This document shows, piece after piece, positions 16,229 through 21,515 of a stretch of DNA of 21,515 bases (position 1 is its first letter; each line of letters begins with the position of its first letter). Source of the DNA: Amoeboradix gromovi (Eukaryota; Sanchytriomycota; Sanchytriomycetes; Sanchytriales; Sanchytriaceae). The notes under the pieces were generated by a model. The model ran no database searches. It worked only from the letters and a program-made list of their open reading frames with translations, and was not told the DNA's origin. A program made the translations under genes and the position numbers. Where the stretch lies: assembly GCA_018985225.1 (NCBI GenBank), contig JADGIF010000092.1:1-21515 (forward strand), in the 5' to 3' direction.

Positions 16229-19058
16229 ACTTGTACATATTTCCCAATGCTTTGTTCATTATTTCGTCTATCTTTGCTGTGTTCGCATGTGAGTTTATCA
16301 ACTCATCGCACACCCTTATACAGTTCAAATACTCCTTGTTTTTTAGCAACGCATTCGCCAATTTAATTCCCACGTTGTAGTCCTTGGATTTGAATGCTTT
16401 CATGTACATTTCAATATTGTTATTCAAATCTCCCATCAATTCTAACGCTTTGTAACAGTTTGCGTTTTGTTTAATCAATTTATTTAGTATAGCGGTGCAG
16501 TTATCCTGCTTGTTCATGTATATCTCTGCTAATCGTAGTAATCCGTGTTCCAATATCTCAAAGTTATCCACGCTGCATTCCATAGTAATCAACTTCTTCA
16601 AAACCTGTCTCTGTTTTACTGTGTCTTTATAGACATACGACATAGCTACACTGTGATATATGCTGGTATCCTTGATTCTGGTTAAAATGGATGACATGAT
16701 TGTTTCGCTGTTTAAATTTAACTTGAAGTGAAAGTAGTTTACCTCGTCAGTATTTGGTAGCTGCTTCAAAAGAGTGTTTATCATACTTGGATCTTGAATC
16801 ATCTTAATCATAAGAAGCTTGGCATCTATGGAATTGCAATTAACCAAGATCTCGGTTGCTATCTTGTATTCGTTGGCATAATAGTAGTACAGCGCTTTCA
16901 AATACTGTGATTTGACATTAGATATGTCTACTAAATGCATCATGTCTTGTCTGTAGAGTATTTGGTATAATGCTTTGCTGCATCTTAATGTTCCACTTTG
17001 TTTTAAAAGCTTTATTGCGTCCAAGTACATGTGCTGCTGAATAAAGAGCAGCGACTTGTAGTAAATATGGTCTTCCTTGTTTAAAAACTGCAAATACCCT
17101 TGGCATTGCACTGGATTACTTATGAAATTTAGTTTGATATATAAACTGCAATTGTCTTCGTATTTATGCAGTTGCACACTTTGCTTTATATAGTAGGTGG
17201 CATCCATGTGGCATTTATCATACGAATCACTTATTAACCATGATATTCGTGCTTGTTGCTCTAAACTTAGAGTACAGGATTCCATTATTTTAATCAACAA
17301 CAATGGAAACTGCGTATTGCGTCTACAATGAGTGAATCTGGTTAAAATCATAAAGCTCTCCTCAAAGAAGTTGCTAAAATAGCTGTAGTCACCTAACGCA
17401 CTGTATATGCTGGCTGTGTTTTTGTGATTTATATTTATTAGAAAATCAGTCAAGGTTGCGCCTATGGTAGCTTTATTATTGGATACTAACCAGCTGTAGA
17501 GCTCATTAGCTTGAGCAAAGCAATTAAAATTGATGTAGTAGTCATATAAATTAACAGCATTTTTGTTATCAAATTGGTTCAGTACTATCAGAGTGTCCAA
17601 TGCTTGCGTATAATCATTGTTATTCAAATAATAGTCCATTAACAGATTACAAGTCGGCAGAGTGGGATTGTGTTGATAATGTGTCAGCAATTCATTGATA
17701 TCGTCCACCAGCTGATGGATAACAGAATGCGTTGGTAGAGGCAGTTTGAAATGAAATGAAATGAAAAGATTTATTAAAATAGGAGTATTTGGATTAATTG
17801 CTGTCTGTTCATTCAAAACCACGGAATAAATTACTTTTAATCTGTACTGAGTTGGCGGTTGCATAGGTATTAATGGTAACTTATGGTGATTTAAGCCATA
17901 GTTCAGGTAAACTGCATATAGGGGATATACTGATAATTGTAGATTATTGCTAGTAACCTCGTTCCTGCGCTGAACAAACTGATTATTGGAATGGTTAATA
18001 GCATAAGATGCAATCTGAATACAATAGTCATATTCTGAAATCAGGCTTATGGTCTTTGGGATATTTAAACCCATGAGGAATAGACATTCAATGAGTAAGG
18101 TGTTTGCAGACGCATACAGCTTAAATCTAGTCAGCAATGTGTGCAAATAGTCTAACTCGGTCGGTATGATGTATTTTACGTGAAATAAAGGGCATGGATA
18201 GATTAAATTTTTTAATTTCGTTGCCAGGCAGATAAAATAAAAAACAAATTCATTCTGATAAATAGATACCAGGTTGCTCATGTCCAGCTGCATCAGAATT
18301 GCATTACACGCAGATTGAATATCCTCAAAAGTCGGAGATTTAAGTGCTACAGAAATTAGATTATAAGTTAAATTAGATTTACTACCAACAGGCAAGTAAT
18401 TGGATTGCATGGCTACATACTCATGTTTGATGCATGTAAATAATGGATTAAATGTGCTAATGTCGTGAGAATATAAAAGATTTTGGATTATTCGCATGTT
18501 GTAATTCAAATGAAGTGGGGTGGTGATGGCAAGGTAGTCTTTAATGATGGTGACAGAATTAGTAGTAAAATATTGGTGCAAGCCATTGTAAAACAGTATA
18601 TTAATACTGCGATCTATCGTCAACAAGGCTTGTAATTCGGAATACTTCTCCAAAGCAAAACAGCATTCGCTTTTAGCATAATATTCAATAGCAGTGGAAG
18701 TGGATATAGTAGAAAGATATTCATAACAGGTAGAGTAGTCCTGTGTTTTTAGTAAATGAGCGAGATACAAAATAGGAACATTCTCATCAATATGATTATT
18801 GAAAAGAAAATCGACGAATGGCTTTGTATCTTTGCTTGCGCTAGAAATCAAGTGACTCAAAGAATTATTTTTAGTGTTATAGCAATGGACTGCACCTAAT
18901 AACAAGTCATACTCATCAATTTTGAGATTAAAATAATTAACTATTTCATCCTTTTCATCATTCACTATTAGGTCCTGCAAGAGTGATTGAGGCTGTGGAA
19001 ATATATCAGGAAGGTCTAGAAAACTAAAAAACAGTATCTCATCAACCTCACCTGACAT
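16227..19058 (-). CDS. TTC21B: IFT139 (TTC21B), IFT-A subunit with TPR repeats
   Basis: IFT139 is a TPR solenoid of the IFT-A complex, which drives retrograde transport in cilia and flagella. The protein has 943 residues, against about 1316 in human. It is almost entirely helical with weakly conserved TPR-like helix pairs. The clearest signature is the C-terminal ~75 residues: NCYKALELMGDLNN, then MKAFKSKDYNVGIKLANALLK, then KEYLNCIRVCDELINSH and a final KIDEIMNKALGNMYK. These align with the terminal TPRs of TTC21B (pattern CYKAWExMG, NPAVGYKLAxNYLK, YxxxIDxCHxVLxxHP). A hydrophobic, leucine-rich composition throughout fits. The gene is divergent from IFT57, another IFT gene, which supports the call. 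A different TPR protein is possible because the N-terminal half is strongly diverged. Confidence 0.78.
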   Translation of the reverse strand: MSGEVDEILFFSFLDLPDIFPQPQSLLQDLIVNDEKDEIVNYFNLKIDEYDLLLGAVHCYNTKNNSLSHLISSASKDTKPFVDFLFNNHIDENVPILYLAHLLKTQDYSTCYEYLSTISTSTAIEYYAKSECCFALEKYSELQALLTIDRSINILFYNGLHQYFTTNSVTIIKDYLAITTPLHLNYNMRIIQNLLYSHDISTFNPLFTCIKHEYVAMQSNYLPVGSKSNLTYNLISVALKSPTFEDIQSACNAILMQLDMSNLVSIYQNEFVFYFICLATKLKNLIYPCPLFHVKYIIPTELDYLHTLLTRFKLYASANTLLIECLFLMGLNIPKTISLISEYDYCIQIASYAINHSNNQFVQRRNEVTSNNLQLSVYPLYAVYLNYGLNHHKLPLIPMQPPTQYRLKVIYSVVLNEQTAINPNTPILINLFISFHFKLPLPTHSVIHQLVDDINELLTHYQHNPTLPTCNLLMDYYLNNNDYTQALDTLIVLNQFDNKNAVNLYDYYINFNCFAQANELYSWLVSNNKATIGATLTDFLININHKNTASIYSALGDYSYFSNFFEESFMILTRFTHCRRNTQFPLLLIKIMESCTLSLEQQARISWLISDSYDKCHMDATYYIKQSVQLHKYEDNCSLYIKLNFISNPVQCQGYLQFLNKEDHIYYKSLLFIQQHMYLDAIKLLKQSGTLRCSKALYQILYRQDMMHLVDISNVKSQYLKALYYYYANEYKIATEILVNCNSIDAKLLMIKMIQDPSMINTLLKQLPNTDEVNYFHFKLNLNSETIMSSILTRIKDTSIYHSVAMSYVYKDTVKQRQVLKKLITMECSVDNFEILEHGLLRLAEIYMNKQDNCTAILNKLIKQNANCYKALELMGDLNNNIEMYMKAFKSKDYNVGIKLANALLKNKEYLNCIRVCDELINSHANTAKIDEIMNKALGNMYK

Positions 19059-19210
19059 TGTTTGGGATTTTATATCTAAACGAAATCATACAGCGCACAA
19101 TGGTGCAACTTTATCATTAACATCTTCATTAGTATTAGCTTTTTTTGTACAAGCTCGAACTGCTTACTTAGCCTGAAGACGTGCCATAACTTGTTTCAAC
19201 TGTAACCCAA
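19059..19210. promoter_or_regulatory. Shared divergent promoter of IFT139 and IFT57
   Basis: The 152 bp between the start codons of two ciliary genes is likely to be a bidirectional promoter. One GCAAC (19105-19109), preceded by GCGCACAATGGT, resembles a half-site of the RFX X-box used by ciliary genes in animals, but the second half-site does not fit. No TATA box is obvious. Co-regulation is inferred from arrangement and function. Confidence 0.45.
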
Positions 19211-20243
19211 ATGGACACTTTAAAATTCAAATTAGAAAAACTAGGATATGCAGAAGTTATACATAGCAGGCATGGAAATAAATTGGAAAAGTTCTACTTT
19301 GAGCAACAGGGCAAAGAATCTACAATCTCAACATTTATGGAGGTAATAAAATGGCTATTTCAATTGAACCAGATAAAAACCAATTGGAACCATGAAACAG
19401 ATATATCCAAGGCGCTTGATGAAATATCCAGCGTCTTGAAGTCTCTAAAGATAGCAGTACCTTCTGCAACGCTAAAATTAGGTTATGGACCTGAAATTGT
19501 TGCAGCCTTGAACAACTTGTGTGATAGAGTTTTGCCGAGGAACGGTAATGTGATTTACAAAAGTAACTTAGTTACTACTACTTCAAAAGTAAGACAAGTC
19601 GAATACCAATTTATTGACGAGCAAATCCAACCAGTCGCAGATTATGCTAAAATCGATCCTTTTGTTCCATTTTATTCTGAGTTTTCAAATTACTCAATCC
19701 AGGATCCAATTCTGTGGAACAAAGAAGTAGAATCGATTGATTTTTCTGATATTATTCCTAAAAATCATGGTGAGTGGCGGTTACACTGGGAGCTATTAAA
19801 TGGGCACATACACTTTGTTAAAGAGAATCTTAATAATCTTAAAGTGCCGCTAAATGCCTTAATAAAGTCAAATACTGATGTTCTTGAAAAGATTTTAGCT
19901 CGTGAGAAACATTTAAATGATTCGTTCCAAATTCAAGTAGTTCATTTTAATTTAGATATCGGAGTATAGGGCAGAGTATGAAGCTCATAGCACCGCAATG
20001 AAATCTAAAGTAGCCGAAGAAAAAAATATAAAAGACATGTCGCAGCAGTTGTTGGATGCATCGAATCAGCTAGATAATGTGTTAAAACAGATGGATGAAC
20101 ACGGTTCAAAAATAACGGATGCGACTCCATTAGCAGATATTAAGACTGCCATCATTGAAATTAAGAGAGAACTACAGCAAAATGATATAATTTTGCAAGT
20201 TTATCGTCAAGGATATCTCAACAAGTCAATGGAGACAGTTTAA
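19211..20243 (+). CDS. IFT57: IFT57 (Hippi), IFT-B subunit, one 19-nt intron
   Basis: IFT57 is a peripheral IFT-B subunit that links anterograde trains to cargo and, with IFT20, to kinesin-II. Exon 1 is 19211-19936 (242 codons) and exon 2 is 19956-20243 (95 codons plus stop), giving 337 residues; human has 429. The N-terminal calponin-homology-like domain (about 1-115) contains WLFQLNQIK and LKLGYGPEIVAALNNLCDRVL. The family motif EWRLHWE lies at 188-194 and precedes a long coiled coil. NDSFQIQ joins ISEYRAEYEAH across the intron, continuing the heptads. The C-terminus has GSKITDATPLADIKTAI (292-308), a clear match to IFT57. Without splicing both halves would be broken proteins. AATAAA lies 10 nt after the stop. 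Confidence 0.93.
19937..19955 (+). other. 19-nt GT-AG intron in IFT57
   Basis: The intron is GTAGTTCATTTTAATTTAG: GT donor, TTAAT at intron positions 11-15 with putative branch A14, and AG acceptor. Its phase is 0. Retention puts a TAG in frame 11 codons after the junction. Excision restores the coiled coil FQIQ|ISEYRAEYE. A longer choice ending at the next AG (33 nt, to 19969) would hit TGA within a few codons and is excluded. Confidence 0.93.
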
Positions 20244-20276
20244 GATTTGATTAAATAAATCATTTATCGTGACTAC

Positions 20277-20659
20277 ATGAATTCTGTCGTCGACTATCTC
20301 TCTGAACGCTTGTAAATGCAAATAACACGTTATTTTAAAGGGTCTACCTTGTGTACATCCACTCTAGTAAATCGATTACTGTACTATCTAGAAGACATTC
20401 AAGACCTGCATTTCCCCGTGATATTCATAACAGGAAAATGAGCGATATAGAACTGCTGTTAAATGCTATATTCGTATATCCTAACCTAAACATGGACATA
20501 CCCAACTATAAGGAGAAGCAAACTCAATTAAGGGCAGATTTGTTAAATCCAAAGGTGGAACCTTTTCTGCATCACATGAATTTTCAAGTAAGTACTGTTC
20601 CAGATGATGATATTGTACCAGAAGAGGAGGAAGAAGAAGACGCTACACAAGTCCATTAA
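20277..20659 (+). CDS. Small acidic-tailed protein of unknown function, possibly two exons
   Basis: The secure part is the frame from ATG 20438 to TAA 20659 (73 residues, MSDIELLLNAIFVYPNL at the start, a glutamate run EEEEEED near the end). Its stop lies inside AATAAA (20658-20663), as in neighbouring real genes. The same frame is open upstream exactly back to 20339. An ATG at 20277 opens MNSVVDYLSER, and a GT-AG segment at 20312-20340 (29 nt, ending TTTTAAAG) would join it in frame, giving 117 residues. That model is inferred and longer than the two firm introns here. I do not recognise the family. It is tandem to IFT57, about 30-190 bp downstream of it, depending on the start. Confidence 0.45.
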
Positions 20660-21104
20660 TAAATATGAGTAACTTTCAATATTGACTGACAGGACGATAA
20701 TTTGTATATTCCTTTTGTTTTGAAGCCCCTAAGAAGAGTAACGCAGCTTATAAAGAGAGCACATATGCTAGGAAATTGGACACACCATACTTGCTGGTGC
20801 AAAGTGCTTCAGAATTCATGATCACTTTAAAAACCAAATAATGGTGTTGCCTTTTCCAAAGTATGTCCAAAAACAGGCACTCGCTTAATCGACTAAATTA
20901 TGTGTTGCAATTACCCAAATTATCTTTTCAATAGTCTTTTAGCTGTAATTTGCACACTAAACAAAACAGGTAAATTAGCTTTCTTATCTGTGACTAAATG
21001 GTTGCAAAGAAATTGACGCATTAAATGAAGCATTTACTACTTAAACAGTTTATAGAGTGCGGAACTCTAAAGAAACCAATAGGGACACATAAAAATTGAC
21101 ACTC
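20660..21104. other. Intergenic stretch, no gene seen
   Basis: About 445 bp without a credible reading frame. A short GGGACACA at 21082-21089 sits just before the repeat end at 21105 and may belong to the same repeat family. No RNA gene was recognised. Confidence 0.5.
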
Positions 21105-21137
21105 GGGACATCAAATACAAAAACTGGACTAACTTTC
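21105..21137 (-). repeat. Fourth copy of the ~30-bp repeat end
   Basis: It begins GGGACATCAAATACAAAAAC and ends GGACTAACTTTC. It matches the complement of 2291-2322 and of 157-187 with a handful of substitutions. The sequence beyond it is unlike the other copies, so only the terminal motif is shared. It could be the left end of another element running out of the window. Confidence 0.6.
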
Positions 21138-21225
21138 AGTAACAACTTGGAACATTATTTCAGCTTTATTAATTTTATGGATATAAGAGGCGACTGGGCA
21201 TTCAGCTAGTTGCGGAGTTGACGAG

Positions 21226-21233
21226 TATAAAAG
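21226..21233 (+). promoter_or_regulatory. Possible TATA box
   Basis: TATAAAAG sits about 250 bp upstream of the ATG at 21482 and upstream of the minisatellite. It is the best TATA-like site in the window, but AT-rich sequence makes chance matches common. Confidence 0.25.
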
Positions 21234-21297
21234 GAAAATAAATATTCTGTACAGCTATTCTCTTACTTTTTCATCCAATCTTTATTTCAAATAAACC

Positions 21298-21406
21298 ACT
21301 GATTCATAATACTGATTCATAATACTGATTCATAATATTGATTCATAATACTGATTCATAATACTAATAGTACTAATAGTACTAATTCATAATACTGATT
21401 CATAAT
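21298..21406 (+). repeat. 13-bp minisatellite
   Basis: Seven copies of ACTGATTCATAAT (two with single changes) in an array of exactly 109 bp. Five copies come first, then two 9-bp units ACTAATAGT, then two more 13-bp copies. The 9-bp unit shares the ACTRAT start. There is no spacer structure, so it is a tandem repeat and likely length-variable. Confidence 0.95.
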
Positions 21407-21481
21407 AGGGTATATTTTCATTTAAGAACTATCCAGAGAGAACTGTCTTGCACATAAATAGAGACCTTTCCTAATAAAGTT

Positions 21482-21515
21482 ATGGCCAAGAGAAAGCAAA
21501 AGCTTTCATACACCA
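21482..21515 (+). CDS. Possible start of a gene running off the window
   Basis: An ATG opens MAKRKQKLSYT and stays open to the window end (11 codons). A TATA-like site and an AT-rich leader lie upstream. It is too short to identify and may be chance. Confidence 0.25.
   Translation, partial: MAKRKQKLSYT

Noticed and set aside
19091-19109. RFX X-box in the IFT139/IFT57 promoter
   Set aside because: Only one half-site resembles the consensus; the other half and the spacing do not fit.
19937-19969. A 33-nt intron in IFT57 using the next AG
   Set aside because: The resulting frame meets TGA after three codons and loses the homologous C-terminus.
19998-20243. Downstream IFT57 frame as a separate small coiled-coil gene
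   Set aside because: It matches the IFT57 C-terminus and joins exon 1 in frame after removal of 19937-19955.
21298-21406. CRISPR-like array
   Set aside because: The units are directly adjacent with no unique spacers; it is a simple tandem repeat in a eukaryotic genome.
1-21515. A reassigned genetic code, as in some ciliates with tiny introns
   Set aside because: TAA, TAG and TGA all end conserved proteins at the expected places, and none occurs inside a conserved frame.

Overview
The window is nuclear DNA of a compact, AT-rich eukaryote. Twelve protein genes are recognised or well supported, and many are separated by only 20-150 bp. All three standard stop codons are used (TAA mostly, TAG in CHAF1B and POLG, TGA in TRAPPC5 and the F-box gene), so the code looks standard. 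A mitochondrial DNA polymerase gamma of the animal/fungal type points to an opisthokont, and two intraflagellar-transport genes show that it builds a flagellum or cilium. Most proteins are shorter than their animal relatives. A zoosporic, early-branching fungus-like lineage is my best guess, but a reduced animal is not excluded.

Layout. 1-187 is the end of a repetitive element. 276-1773 (minus) is a copine. 1904-2322 is a small element with inverted ends; its left part is an inverted copy of 1-187, so the copine sits inside an inverted repeat. 2368-4164 is a TMEM245/AI-2E-type membrane protein. 4611-7843 is a tight block: SF3B6, TRAPPC5, CHAF1B (minus) and a TUG/UBX protein (minus). 7844-10028 is a gene-poor island with the decayed remains of an IS607-type element: a serine recombinase followed, with an ATGA overlap, by a TnpB/Fanzor-like N-terminus. 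10029-13274 is POLG. Then come an F-box/LRR-like gene (minus) divergent from ESF1, and IFT139/TTC21B (minus) divergent from IFT57. A small unknown acidic protein follows. The last 850 bp hold another repeat end, a 13-bp minisatellite and possibly the start of one more gene.

The main discovery is two 19-nt spliceosomal introns, one in copine and one in IFT57. Each is GT-AG, phase 0, and has a branch-point-like YTAAY at intron positions 11-15. Removing each restores exact family homology across a frameshift. The same window encodes a pared-down SF3B6, the branch-point-contacting spliceosome subunit. A second theme is 3' end economy: in six genes the stop codon is embedded in an AATAAA signal, and one convergent pair shares a palindromic AATAAATTTATT.
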